Positions 25,317-33,561 of a stretch of 64,000 nucleotides of DNA are shown here, in pieces (position 1 is the first letter of the stretch; every line of letters begins with the position of its first letter). Origin of the DNA: PNAI01 sp035574295 (GTDB lineage: Bacteria; Pseudomonadota; Alphaproteobacteria; Rhizobiales; Xanthobacteraceae); assembly GCA_035574295.1 (NCBI GenBank), contig DATLYX010000130.1, positions 33,266 to 97,265 on the forward strand, in the 5' to 3' direction. Under the pieces are notes generated by a model. That model did no database searches. It was not told the origin of the DNA and saw only the letters and a list, made by a program, of their open reading frames with translations. Made by a program: the position numbers and the translations under genes.

Positions 25317-26599
25317 GCGTCCAAGTCACGCGCCTTCCTTCCGGCCTTGCCGTGGTCACCGACAGCATGCCGCATCTGCAGAGCGCCGCGGTGGGCGTCT
25401 GGGTGGCGGCGGGCAGCCGCGACGAGCTCAATCACGAGCACGGCATCGCCCACCTGCTCGAACACATGGCGTTCAAGGGAACGGCGCGCCGCAACGCGCG
25501 GCAGATCGCGGAGGAAATCGAAGCGGTCGGCGGCGATCTCAACGCGGCGACCAGCATCGAGACCACCGTCTATTACGCGCGCGTGCTCAAACCGGACGTG
25601 CCGCTCGCCCTCGACGTTCTGGCCGACATTCTGTCGGAGCCCGCCTTTGCTCGCGAGGAGCTCGAGAGGGAGAAAAACGTCATCCTGCAGGAAATCGGTG
25701 CCTGCGAGGATACGCCGGACGATCTGGTGTTCGAATTCCTGCAAAGCGCGGCGTTCCCGGGCCAGTCGGTGGGACGGTCGATTCTCGGCACTGCCGAGAG
25801 CGTACGCTCGTTCACCGACGCGCACCTGCGCGCCTACCTCAATCGCAATTATCGCGGCCCGGACATGGTGGTGGCCGCGGCGGGCGCCGTGCAGCACGAG
25901 GCGATCGTGGCCGAGGTCGAACGGCTGTTCCGCCGCTTTGACGGCCCTGCGGGGCCGGAGCCGGCGCCTGCCAGATTCCACGGCGGCAAACGCATCGTCA
26001 GCCGCGACCTCGAACAGGTGCACATCGCCATCGCCATGGAAGGCCTGCGCCAGACCGATCCCGCGCTGTACAGCCTGCAGGTGTTCGCCAGCGTGGTGGG
26101 CGGGGGTATGTCGTCGCGGTTGTTCCAGGAGGTGCGGGAGAAGCGCGGCTTGTGCTATGCGATCTCGGCATTCCACGCTCCTTATTCGGACACCGGAATG
26201 TTCGGCCTCTACGCCGGAACCGATGCGAATGATTTGCAGGAGCTCCTGCAAGTCGTGGTCGACGAGCTGGCCGGCGCGGCGGAGAATCTGACGGAGAGCG
26301 AGGTGGCGCGCGCCAAGGCGCAGATGAAGGCGGGCCTGCTCATGGCCCTGGAAAACTCCGGCGCGCGCGCCGAGCAGATCGCGCGGCAGATGATCGCCTT
26401 CGGGCGGCCGATACCGCTGGAAGAAATGGTCGCCAGGGTGGAGGGGGTGACGGTCAAGAGCGCGCGCGAGGCCGGAAGGGCGCTTCTCGCACGAAATCGC
26501 CCGGCGATCGCCGCACTCGGGCCGGGCGCGGGCCTTGAAAGAGCCGTTGCAATCGTCGACAGTCTCGGCCAACAGATGGCTGAGGCGCAGCCCGCATGA
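25313..26599 (+). CDS. M16-family zinc peptidase (mitochondrial-processing-peptidase-like)
   Basis: 428 residues, with an ATG overlapping the thrC stop. The inverted zinc motif HxxEH is in EHGIAHLLEHMAFKGT at about residue 47, with the third ligand Glu about 75 residues on (TTVYYARVL and ILSEPAF regions). The C-terminal half has the second M16 domain (GGGMSSRLFQEVREKRGLCYAI). These bacterial enzymes resemble the beta subunit of mitochondrial processing peptidase. The natural substrate is unknown. Confidence 0.93.
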   Translation: MSVQVTRLPSGLAVVTDSMPHLQSAAVGVWVAAGSRDELNHEHGIAHLLEHMAFKGTARRNARQIAEEIEAVGGDLNAATSIETTVYYARVLKPDVPLALDVLADILSEPAFAREELEREKNVILQEIGACEDTPDDLVFEFLQSAAFPGQSVGRSILGTAESVRSFTDAHLRAYLNRNYRGPDMVVAAAGAVQHEAIVAEVERLFRRFDGPAGPEPAPARFHGGKRIVSRDLEQVHIAIAMEGLRQTDPALYSLQVFASVVGGGMSSRLFQEVREKRGLCYAISAFHAPYSDTGMFGLYAGTDANDLQELLQVVVDELAGAAENLTESEVARAKAQMKAGLLMALENSGARAEQIARQMIAFGRPIPLEEMVARVEGVTVKSAREAGRALLARNRPAIAALGPGAGLERAVAIVDSLGQQMAEAQPA

Positions 26600-26619
26600 T
26601 CCGTGTTCGATAGTCGACC

Positions 26620-27207
26620 ATGGCCCTGTTCCGCAGCATCAACGCTCCCGAACCGCTTCCGCCCATCATCGGCGAGGGGGTGTTCCTGCGCACACCGCAA
26701 ATGGCCGACTTCCCGGCCTGGGCGGCGTTGCGCGAGGCAAGCCGGGCATTCCTGACGCCCTGGGAGCCGACCTGGCCGAGCGACGATCTCACCCGCACCG
26801 CCTTCCGGCAGCGGCTGCGGCGCTATGCGGAGGATCAGCGCAGCGACCAGGCCTATCCGTTCTTCATCTTCCGCAAGGAAGACAACGCACTCGTCGGCGG
26901 GATCGTGCTGGCGAGCATTCGCCGCGGCGTGGCGCAGTCGGGAAGCCTCGGCTATTGGATCGGAGAGCCCTATGCGCGGCGCGGCTACATGACCGCCGCG
27001 CTGCGGGCGCTCATTCCGGTCGCTTTCGACATGCTGCGGCTGCATCGGCTGGAGGCTGCGTGCATCCCCACGAACGTGCCCTCGATCCGGCTGCTGGAGA
27101 AGACCGGCTTTCAGCGCGAGGGCTATGCGCGCGAATACTTGTGCATCAACGGGACATGGCAGGACCATCTGCTCTATGCACGGCTCGCCAATTCCGCGAA
27201 GGGCTGA
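26620..27207 (+). CDS. GNAT N-acetyltransferase of the RimJ/RimL type
   Basis: 195 residues. The acetyl-CoA-binding region is visible as LGYWIGEPYARRGYMTAALRAL (motif A, about residues 107-128), followed by AACIPTNVPSIRLLEKTGFQREGYAREYL. This is the pattern of RimJ-like N-terminal acetyltransferases, which modify ribosomal or other proteins. It lies 20 bases after the peptidase gene and is probably cotranscribed. The substrate is not predictable. Confidence 0.9.
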   Translation: MALFRSINAPEPLPPIIGEGVFLRTPQMADFPAWAALREASRAFLTPWEPTWPSDDLTRTAFRQRLRRYAEDQRSDQAYPFFIFRKEDNALVGGIVLASIRRGVAQSGSLGYWIGEPYARRGYMTAALRALIPVAFDMLRLHRLEAACIPTNVPSIRLLEKTGFQREGYAREYLCINGTWQDHLLYARLANSAKG

Positions 27208-27220
27208 GACCAGTTTGCGC

Positions 27221-27925
27221 ATGATGAACCTGAAGCACCGGAGCGGACGCCTCGGTCGTGCGGCCGTGCTGGCGCTGGCCGTGCTGGTCGGCGGCTGCAG
27301 CGGCGACATTTTCGGCCGTTCCGAGGCACCGACGGTTCCGGGTGCGGCGCGATCCTCGCCTTCGCTTGGCGAGCGCATCTCCAACCTGTTCGGAACCTCG
27401 CCCCCGGAGCCGCAGGCGGAGGCGACGGCTCCTCCCCCGCGATTTCGCGAAGATTTCGATTGTCCGACGGTCACGATCCGGCCGGGCACCTCAACCTTCG
27501 CCGTTTCCGCACCAGGGATGGAAGCCGCCGCGCTCGCAGTTCGCTATCAGGCGACGTTCGGGCAAATGGCGCGCGAGTGCAAGCTTGTGGGCAACACCCT
27601 GACCATGAAAATCGGCGTCGAGGGCCGGGTGATCCTCGGGCCGGCCGGGGGGCCGGGACAGATCGAGATGCCGTTGCGCATTGCCGTGGTGCGCGAGGGA
27701 CCGGAGCCGGAAACGATCGTCACCAAGCTGCGATGGCTGCCGGTGACGATACCGCCCGACGCGGCGAACGTGCCGTTTACCTACGTGGAAGAGGAGATCA
27801 GCTTCCCGATGCCGCGCGGGCGCGAGATCGACGCCTATGTGGTCTATGTCGGTTTCGACCGCGAGGCGGTCAAAGAGCCGCAAAGGAAACGACCGGCAAA
27901 GCCACCACCGCGTCGCGCGATCTAA
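27221..27925 (+). CDS. Predicted lipoprotein of unknown function
   Basis: 234 residues. A basic N-terminus and hydrophobic stretch end in VLVGGC with the lipobox Cys at residue 26. A Pro-rich linker follows (about 45-80), then a beta-rich domain containing CPTVTIRPGTSTFAV. The C-terminal tail is very basic (KRKRPAKPPPRRAI-like). It starts 13 bases after the GNAT stop, so it is in the same operon. I do not recognise the domain. The lipobox suggests anchoring in the outer or inner membrane. Confidence 0.7.
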   Translation: MMNLKHRSGRLGRAAVLALAVLVGGCSGDIFGRSEAPTVPGAARSSPSLGERISNLFGTSPPEPQAEATAPPPRFREDFDCPTVTIRPGTSTFAVSAPGMEAAALAVRYQATFGQMARECKLVGNTLTMKIGVEGRVILGPAGGPGQIEMPLRIAVVREGPEPETIVTKLRWLPVTIPPDAANVPFTYVEEEISFPMPRGREIDAYVVYVGFDREAVKEPQRKRPAKPPPRRAI

Positions 27926-27954
27926 TTCAAGCTCCCAGGCGGAGAGCCGTCCAT

Positions 27955-28611
27955 TCACCAGCCGCGCAGGGCCACAACGGTCGCCTTCAGGGCCCGCATG
28001 TCGGCAATCACCGCGCGGGCGCCGGCGTTGACGAGCAGAGCCTCGAGATTCGGTCCCGCGTGGCTGCCGCCCACGAAACCGATGCAGGTCATGCCCGCGG
28101 CGCTGGCGGCGGCAATGCCGGCCGGAGAATCCTCGACCACGATGCAGTCGGCGGGCGCGACGCCCATCTTGCCGGCCACGTAGAAAAACAGATCGGGCGC
28201 GGGCTTGCCGCGCGGCACGTCGCTGGCCGAGAACAGATAAGGGTCGAAAAACCGCAGCAGCCCGGTCGCCTCGAGGCTGATGCGCACGCGCTCCACCGGC
28301 GAGGAGGACGCCACGCATTTGCGGCCGCGCAGCCAGGTGAGCGCGTGTTCCATGTGCTGCATCGGCCGCACCTCCTCGCGCAGGCGTGCAAGGATTGCGG
28401 CGGTGACGGAGCCGATCAGGTCCGGCGGGAGCCGCATGCGATAGGCCTGCTCGATCGCCGCATACATGTCGGTGGGGCGGCGGCCGGTGAAATAGCGGGC
28501 CACGATCTCAGGCGTCAGCGGAAATCCCGCGCGGGTGAACTCATGCGCCGTCACCTCGGCGGCGATCAGTTCGCTGTCGACGAGAACGCCGTTGCAATCG
28601 AATATGACCAC
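27955..28611 (-). CDS. HAD-superfamily phosphatase (subfamily IA)
   Basis: 218 residues from a GTG at 28611 with GGAGAGG just upstream. A TTG 21 codons earlier is less likely. Motif I reads VVIFDCNGVLVDSE, motif II ASSSPVERV, motif III lysine in GKPAPDLF, and motif IV VVEDSPAGIAAA. The cap is the helical type of beta-phosphoglucomutase/phosphoglycolate phosphatase relatives. Motif I has Asn where the second Asp of DxD is usual, which would affect acid-base catalysis. The substrate is unknown. It is read towards the 3' end of the lipoprotein gene. Confidence 0.85.
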   Translation of the reverse strand: MVIFDCNGVLVDSELIAAEVTAHEFTRAGFPLTPEIVARYFTGRRPTDMYAAIEQAYRMRLPPDLIGSVTAAILARLREEVRPMQHMEHALTWLRGRKCVASSSPVERVRISLEATGLLRFFDPYLFSASDVPRGKPAPDLFFYVAGKMGVAPADCIVVEDSPAGIAAASAAGMTCIGFVGGSHAGPNLEALLVNAGARAVIADMRALKATVVALRGW

Positions 28612-28803
28612 TGGCCCCTCTCCCCATCGGCCACAGGTCCGGCGCGCCGCATGCACAGCAATTTTTTGGCGCAAGCTAAATCAGAACGTGCCACGCCTTG
28701 ACGGACTCGCGGTCGCGCGTCGACCCTCGCGAATCATTTGCAGCAATGTACTGGAAATCGCCGGCAATGGCGGCGGGGCGCGGCCGGCGGGGGCCGTTAA
28801 TTT

Positions 28804-29304
28804 CTAGTTAACCTTAAGCTTGCCGGCAGCCTCGGCGATGCCGCGGGCGATCAGCTCGTCGGCAACCTTGTCCTTGACAGTCTCGGCCAGAATCTTTTCG
28901 GCGGCGGCGACGGCGGCGTCGGCCGCCGCGGCCCGCACGTCGGCCACGGCCTGCGCCTCCGCCTGGGCGATCTTGGTTTCGGCCATTTTTGTGCGGCGCG
29001 AAACAAAATCCTCCAAGCGCCCCCGGGCCTCCGCCGCCAGCCGTTCGGCCTCTGCCTTGGCGCCGGCGATGATTTCGGCCGCCTCGCGGTCGGCCTCGCG
29101 CTGCCGGCGCTGATACTCGGCCAGGATTTTTTCCGCCTCCTCGCGCAGGCGGCGCGCCTCATCGAGCTCGGCCTTAATGCGCGCACTGCGCTGGTCGAGG
29201 GCGTCGAAAATTTTTCGGTGCGCGCCGAGGTAGAACAAAAACGCGACAAAGATCACGAAGGCGGCGGCAACCCAGAACTCGGCGGTCTGCACATGATCGA
29301 ACAC
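28804..29304 (-). CDS. atpF: ATP synthase subunit b
   Basis: 166 residues from a GTG at 29304 (VFDHVQTAEFWVAAAF) with AGGGAAG upstream. It forms part of the peripheral stalk of F-type ATP synthase. One N-terminal helix is followed by a long charged coiled coil (about residues 35-150). It lies 11 bases after the b' gene. The reading frame is open far upstream through the b' and c genes, but only this part has the family pattern. Confidence 0.92.
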   Translation of the reverse strand: MFDHVQTAEFWVAAAFVIFVAFLFYLGAHRKIFDALDQRSARIKAELDEARRLREEAEKILAEYQRRQREADREAAEIIAGAKAEAERLAAEARGRLEDFVSRRTKMAETKIAQAEAQAVADVRAAAADAAVAAAEKILAETVKDKVADELIARGIAEAAGKLKVN

Positions 29305-29315
29305 GGTGCTTCCCT

Positions 29316-29843
29316 TCAGCGTTTGAGCGCCTCGGCCACGGCCCGTTCGACCGTGCCGCCGGCCGGCGCAATCCCGGTCAGGCGCTGCACGATCGAGGCT
29401 GCCGCCTCCGCTGCGATGCCCTGCACATTGGCCATGGCGGCGGCGCGGCTCGCCGCGATCCGCTGCTCGGCCTCGGCAATGCGGGCGTTGAGCTTGGCCT
29501 CCAGCGCCCGGCGCGTCTGTTCTGCCTCCGCATTGAGGCGATCGCGGGTCTCGTTGGCCACGGCTTGCGCGCGGTTGCGGGCGTCGGCGAGCGCCTGCTC
29601 GTAGGCGGCCAGTGCCGCGTCCGCGGCTTTGCGCTGGCGTGACGCCTCGGCGAGGTCCCCGTCGATGCGGCTGCGCCGCGCCTCCACAATGCCGCCGAGC
29701 CGCGGCAGCGCGACCCGCCCGATCAGGAGATAGAGCGCGACGAAGGTGACGGCGAGCCAGAATAGCTGCGACGCAAAGGTTTCGGTCTGAAAAGGCGGAA
29801 AGTGCCCTTTCGAGGGAACCTCGGTGTGCGCCTTCTGGGCCAT
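29316..29843 (-). CDS. atpG: ATP synthase subunit b'
   Basis: 175 residues. A b-like subunit that pairs with subunit b in the peripheral stalk of alphaproteobacterial and photosynthetic ATP synthases. The N-terminus is Pro- and Phe-containing (GHFPPFQTETFASQLFWLAV), followed by one helix and a long coiled coil rich in Ala, Arg and Glu. It lies between c (21 bases upstream) and b (11 bases downstream). Note that atpG also names the gamma subunit; the b' usage is meant here. Confidence 0.92.
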   Translation of the reverse strand: MAQKAHTEVPSKGHFPPFQTETFASQLFWLAVTFVALYLLIGRVALPRLGGIVEARRSRIDGDLAEASRQRKAADAALAAYEQALADARNRAQAVANETRDRLNAEAEQTRRALEAKLNARIAEAEQRIAASRAAAMANVQGIAAEAAASIVQRLTGIAPAGGTVERAVAEALKR

Positions 29844-29864
29844 GGCTTGCGCCTGTAACGGGCC

Positions 29865-30113
29865 TTAGAGCACGAACAGCAACAGGAGCGCGATCAGCAG
29901 CGAGAAGATGCCGAACGCCTCGGCCAGTGCGAATCCGAGGAACAAGTTGCCGGTCTGGCCGCTCGCCGCGGACGGATTGCGCAGCGCGCCGGAAAGATAT
30001 TGGCCGAACACCGATGCGACACCGATGGCGGCGCCGCCCATGCCGATGCAAGCCAGCCCGGCGCCGAGATATTTGGCGGCCGCAGTGATGGTTTGGGCAG
30101 TTACTGGATCCAT
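29865..30113 (-). CDS. atpE: ATP synthase subunit c
   Basis: 82 residues, two hydrophobic helices joined by the polar loop GALRNPSAASGQ. This is the proton-carrying ring subunit. The essential carboxylate is the Glu in LGFALAEAFGIFSLL. It starts at MDPVTAQTITAAAKYLGAG with GAGGAGCGAC upstream, and is about seven residues longer at the N-terminus than most homologues. The longer open frame upstream is not used. Confidence 0.94.
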   Translation of the reverse strand: MDPVTAQTITAAAKYLGAGLACIGMGGAAIGVASVFGQYLSGALRNPSAASGQTGNLFLGFALAEAFGIFSLLIALLLLFVL

Positions 30114-30136
30114 GAAGGTCGCTCCTCTTGAAGAAG

Positions 30137-30895
30137 TCAGTGTCCGGGGTGGATGGCGTCGTTGAGATAGATGCAGGTCAGAATGGTGAAGACGTAGGCC
30201 TGCAGGAATGCGACTAAAAGCTCGAGCGCGGTAAGCGCGACAGTGAGCGCAAGCGGCGCAATGGCGCCGATCCACCCGAGTACGCCGATGCCGCCCATCA
30301 TGACCACGAAGCTCGCCACGAGCTTGAGCGTAATGTGACCGGCCAACATGTTGGCAAACAACCGCACGCTATGCGACAGCGGCCGCGACAAAAACGAGAG
30401 CAGCTCGATGACCACGATCACCGGTGCCATCCAGCCGGGGATGCCGCTCGGCAGGAACAGCCGGAACCAGTGCAGGCCGTGGGTCCAGATGCCGTGGATG
30501 ATGACGGTGAAGAACACGAGCAGCGCCAGCGCCGCGGTGATGACGATGTGGCTCGTGACCGTGAACGTATAGGGGATCATCCCGATCAGGTTGCAGAGCA
30601 AAATGAACATGAACAGCGAGAACACGAGAGGAAAGAATTTCATCCCCTCCTCGCCGGCGGTGCTGCGCAGGGTGTGTGCGACAAGCTCGTAGGAGAGTTC
30701 CGCCACCGACTGCATGCGCGTGGGAACGAGGCGGCGGCCGGCGGTGGCGCCGAGCAGAAGCAGCGCCGAAAGGCCGACCGCGAGCAGCATGAAGATCGCT
30801 GAGTTGGTGAGATGAATGTCCGCCGCGCCGATCTTCAACAGCGGCACCAGATTGTGAATCTCGAACTGGTGAATGGGATCTGCGGCAGCGGCCAT
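30137..30895 (-). CDS. atpB: ATP synthase subunit a
   Basis: 252 residues, five to six helices. This is the proton-channel subunit facing the c ring. The essential arginine is in SHSVRLFANMLAGHITL at about residue 182. The N-terminal IHQFEIHNLVPL and LSYELVAHTLRSTAGEEG blocks are typical. It is the second gene of the Fo operon, 27 bases after atpI. Confidence 0.95.
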   Translation of the reverse strand: MAAAADPIHQFEIHNLVPLLKIGAADIHLTNSAIFMLLAVGLSALLLLGATAGRRLVPTRMQSVAELSYELVAHTLRSTAGEEGMKFFPLVFSLFMFILLCNLIGMIPYTFTVTSHIVITAALALLVFFTVIIHGIWTHGLHWFRLFLPSGIPGWMAPVIVVIELLSFLSRPLSHSVRLFANMLAGHITLKLVASFVVMMGGIGVLGWIGAIAPLALTVALTALELLVAFLQAYVFTILTCIYLNDAIHPGH

Positions 30896-30922
30896 CGTGA
30901 TCGCGGGCGCCCTACGGCGTTC

Positions 30923-31273
30923 CTAGTCCTTCCAGCGTCGCTCGGCGACAAGACCCGCCGAACGCATCAGATTGAGAATGCCGGCGGCGAAGCCGAGCAG
31001 CACAAACACAATGAACCCCCACGGCGAGATGCCGAGCCAGCGATCGAGGAGCCAGCCGATGACTCCTCCTACGATCACCCCCGCAACCAGTTCCGTTGAG
31101 AGCCGCAGTCCGCGCGCCAGAGCCGAAGTGTCGGTGCGCGGCGGCGGGGCGGCCTCGGGCGAGTGCTCTGCCGATTTTTCGTCGAGCCGTTCGCCGAGGC
31201 GCTTCAGCCTCGCGGAAAGGGCGGCTTCCTCGGCCGACCGCTCGCTCTCGTTGCCGTCTTTGCGCGTGCCCAT
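30923..31273 (-). CDS. atpI: ATP synthase protein I (AtpI-like)
   Basis: 116 residues from the ATG at 31273. A charged N-terminal half (ERSAEEAALSARLKRLGERL) is followed by two helices (about residues 59-79 and 84-103) joined by DRWLGISPWGF, the AtpI/AtpR pattern. AtpI proteins help c-ring assembly or Mg handling. It is the first gene of the operon and lies about 60 bases from a good promoter. Confidence 0.9.
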   Translation of the reverse strand: MGTRKDGNESERSAEEAALSARLKRLGERLDEKSAEHSPEAAPPPRTDTSALARGLRLSTELVAGVIVGGVIGWLLDRWLGISPWGFIVFVLLGFAAGILNLMRSAGLVAERRWKD

Positions 31274-31338
31274 GGTCCTGAACACTCGCAAATTCCAGCC
31301 GACGCAGAAAGCGCTTGCCGTCCGAAAAGACCGCGCGG

Positions 31339-31367
31339 ACCATAGAGTTTGGGTCTGTTTTAGTCAA
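31339..31367 (-). promoter_or_regulatory. Sigma-70-type promoter of the atpIBEF'F operon
   Basis: On the minus strand TTGACT (31367-31362) is followed after 17 bases by TATGGT (31344-31339). The spacing and both hexamers fit the housekeeping consensus. It predicts a transcript start near 31332, about 60 bases before the atpI ATG. Confidence 0.65.
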
Positions 31368-31562
31368 GGAAACTGCCGCAATGCGGAAAACCGAGAAAAT
31401 TTGTGTTGGATCAAATACTTCATGCCGAATCGCGCGGGCAAAAACCCGGCGCCTGGAGCGATGTGCCGCGGTGCCGGAGCGCACTTTGCGGCCGCAGTTT
31501 GTTCCCGCAAAAGCGCCGCAAGGTTCGTGCTCGATGGGCGCGTCGGGAAGGGAGGAGGACAT

Positions 31563-32045
31563 ATGCGTGGCTTGAGCATCGCTGCGGCAGTCATAGGTGC
31601 GGTGTCCATCGGGAGCGGCGCATGGGCGCAGGAGGCGGCGGGGCCGTCGGATACGGCGCGCTATACGTTCCATCGCGCAGGCGATGCCTTTCTCCGGCTC
31701 GACGTGCGCACCGGCCGGGTGTCGCAGTGCGGCTGGGAAAGCGGCGGCTGGTTCTGCCGCACGGTGCCCGACGAGCGGACTGCGCTCGAGGCCGAAATCG
31801 CGCGTCTGGCCGCCGACAACGCTGCGCTGAAGCAGGAATTGCTGGCGCACGGCCTGCCGCTGCCCCACGGGATCAGGTCCGAACCTCCGGCGAGCCGGAA
31901 CAGCGAAGGACAATCGATCGTCCCGCCGACGATCGCTCCGCCGAACGTCGAGCTCGATCGGCTGCTGGGTCATTTGGACAAAGTCTGGAAACGACTCGTC
32001 AAGATGATCGCCGACCTGCAGCGCGACATCATGCGCAAGACTTGA
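31563..32045 (+). CDS. Exported protein of unknown function with coiled coil
   Basis: 160 residues behind an excellent ribosome binding site (AAGGAGG). A signal peptide of about 22 residues ends in AWA/QE. A small Cys-containing domain (RLDVRTGRVSQCGWESGGWFCRTVPDER) follows, which looks like a short beta-meander seen in several Hyphomicrobiales exported proteins. Then come a coiled coil (ALEAEIARLAADNAALKQEL), a Pro-rich linker and a basic C-terminal helix. It is divergent from the atp operon and directly precedes the YjbQ gene. The function is unknown. Confidence 0.75.
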   Translation: MRGLSIAAAVIGAVSIGSGAWAQEAAGPSDTARYTFHRAGDAFLRLDVRTGRVSQCGWESGGWFCRTVPDERTALEAEIARLAADNAALKQELLAHGLPLPHGIRSEPPASRNSEGQSIVPPTIAPPNVELDRLLGHLDKVWKRLVKMIADLQRDIMRKT

Positions 32046-32046
32046 T

Positions 32047-32520
32047 ATGAATCGGCGCATGGCCGGCCAGCTCTCCGCAATCGTCAACGTCGCCCCGCAG
32101 CTCGTGACGAGCGCAACGCTGAGCGTCGAGACGCAAGGGCAGGGGTTCACCGAGATCACCGACGCGCTCGCCGAATTCGTGAAGAGGAGCAGCGCGGCGG
32201 ATGGCACGCTGTTCGTGTATCTGCGCCACACCTCGGCGTCGTTGACGATTCAGGAAAATGCCGATCCGGATGTGCGGATCGATCTGTTGCGGGCGCTCGA
32301 CCAACTTGCACCCATCGGCGGGGATTGGATCCACAGCGTCGAGGGGCCGGACGACATGCCGGCGCACGTGCGGGCCATGCTCACCGGGGTCTCTCTGCAT
32401 GTTCCGGTGGCCGCAGGAGAGCTCGGACTCGGCACCTGGCAGGGCGTGTATTTGATCGAACACCGGCGCGCGCCGCACCGTCGCGAGGTGATCCTGCAAT
32501 TCATCGGCAGTCGGCGCTGA
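32047..32520 (+). CDS. YjbQ family protein (secondary thiamine-phosphate synthase type)
   Basis: 157 residues. The UPF0047/YjbQ fold is shown by FVYLRHTSASLTIQENADPDVRIDL (conserved HTSASL and N..D) and by GVSLHVPVAAGELGLGTWQGVYLIEHR. Members rescue thiamine-phosphate synthase mutants when overproduced, but their natural role is uncertain. Its ATG lies one base after the preceding stop, so the two genes are probably translated together. A second start is possible four codons on (MAGQ). Confidence 0.9.
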   Translation: MNRRMAGQLSAIVNVAPQLVTSATLSVETQGQGFTEITDALAEFVKRSSAADGTLFVYLRHTSASLTIQENADPDVRIDLLRALDQLAPIGGDWIHSVEGPDDMPAHVRAMLTGVSLHVPVAAGELGLGTWQGVYLIEHRRAPHRREVILQFIGSRR

Positions 32521-32633
32521 CGAATCCGGCTGTGTGCCATGCCGCATAACAAGGCGTGGATCGACCGTCGGTGTCGTCGACATCATGTTGACCCCCGCCG
32601 ATGGCCGAGCGCAGCATGGCGGCGCGGGCCAGT

Positions 32634-32677
32634 GCATGTCCCGGAAAAGTGGGAACCGATTTTCCGAGAGGACGTGC
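32634..32677. repeat. 44-bp dispersed palindromic repeat
   Basis: The outer arms GCATGTCC (32634-32641) and GGACGTGC (32670-32677) pair with one mismatch. The inner GGAAAAGTGGGAACCGATTTTCC is also self-complementary. A close copy lies at 41614-41658. This is a repeat type common between genes in Bradyrhizobium-like genomes; it is not coding here. Confidence 0.8.
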
Positions 32678-32709
32678 CTTGCAAGATTGCTGCCCGCGAG
32701 GAGGACAAA

Positions 32710-33114
32710 ATGCTCAAGCAATTTCGTGACTTTGCCATGCGCGGCAACGTGGTCGATCTCGCGGTCGGCGTCATCATCGGAGCCGCGTTCGGCAAGATCG
32801 TCGAATCGCTGGTGGGAGATATTTTTATGCCGGTGCTGGGAGCGATCTCGGGCGGCCTCGACTTCTCCAACTACTTCATCGGCCTGTCGAGCAAGGTGAC
32901 GGCAGACACGCTGGTCGAGGCAAAGAAGCAGGGCGCCGTGCTCGCCTGGGGCAACTTCGTCACCATCGTCATCAATTTCATCATCATCGCCGCGGCGCTG
33001 TTTTTCGTCATCAACCTGTTCCAGCGATTGCGGCAGCGGGAGGAAACCAAGGTTGCGCCGCCGCGGCAGGAAGTGCTGTTGCAGGAAATCCGCGACCTCC
33101 TGGCGCGAAGATAG
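32710..33114 (+). CDS. mscL: Large-conductance mechanosensitive channel
   Basis: 134 residues. MscL opens under membrane tension to release solutes during osmotic downshock. Family blocks are MLKQFRDFAMRGNVVDLAVGVIIGAAFGKIV (pore helix M1), then the periplasmic loop and M2 (NFVTIVINFIIIAAALFFVI), followed by a short amphipathic C-terminal helix. The start is the ATG with GAGGAGGAC upstream; upstream codons in frame cross a palindromic repeat. Confidence 0.95.
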   Translation: MLKQFRDFAMRGNVVDLAVGVIIGAAFGKIVESLVGDIFMPVLGAISGGLDFSNYFIGLSSKVTADTLVEAKKQGAVLAWGNFVTIVINFIIIAAALFFVINLFQRLRQREETKVAPPRQEVLLQEIRDLLARR

Positions 33115-33218
33115 CGCCGGCCACGCGGGCCTTGCGCGGCGCAAAGCATCGGCGTTAACTAGTTTCGCGCCGGCGTTCTGCCGCCGGCTGATGCGTGGCG
33201 TGAGGAGGCAATCGCGAA

Positions 33219-33485
33219 ATGCGGTCGCGGACGTCCAAACGCTCCGGTGGAGCGGGCGGTGGTGCATTGTCGCGCCCCAAGAACGGGCTTGAAGGCCTGA
33301 CGCGGCGTGAACGCGAAGTGCTCGCCGAAATCACCGCCGGGGCGACCAACAAGGAGGCCGGACGCAGGCTCGGCATCAGCCCGCGCACCATCGAGGTGCA
33401 TCGCGCGAGCATCATGGACAAGCTCGGCGCCAGAAACACCGCCGACTTGGTGCGCATCACTCTCAGCAGCGGCAGACGCGGGTAG
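33219..33485 (+). CDS. Stand-alone LuxR-type DNA-binding protein
   Basis: 88 residues. A basic, Gly/Ser-rich N-terminus is followed by a full LuxR helix-turn-helix (about residues 24-86): LTRREREVLAEITAGATNKEAGRRLGISPRTIEVHRASIMDKLGARN. There is no receiver or ligand domain, so it is either a single-domain regulator or depends on a partner. GAGGAGG lies upstream of the ATG. It precedes the AbrB transporter by 76 bases and may be linked to it. Confidence 0.85.
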   Translation: MRSRTSKRSGGAGGGALSRPKNGLEGLTRREREVLAEITAGATNKEAGRRLGISPRTIEVHRASIMDKLGARNTADLVRITLSSGRRG

Positions 33486-33561
33486 CCGCGGCGCCGGTTC
33501 GAGGCAGGAAAGAGGCAGCTTCGTTGACGAGGGCTGGCGGACGGGGCATTGATCGCGCCGG

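Noticed and set aside
24917..26572. A 551-codon minus-strand frame over thrC and the M16 gene
   Set aside because: No recognisable domain; antisense shadow of two well-supported genes.
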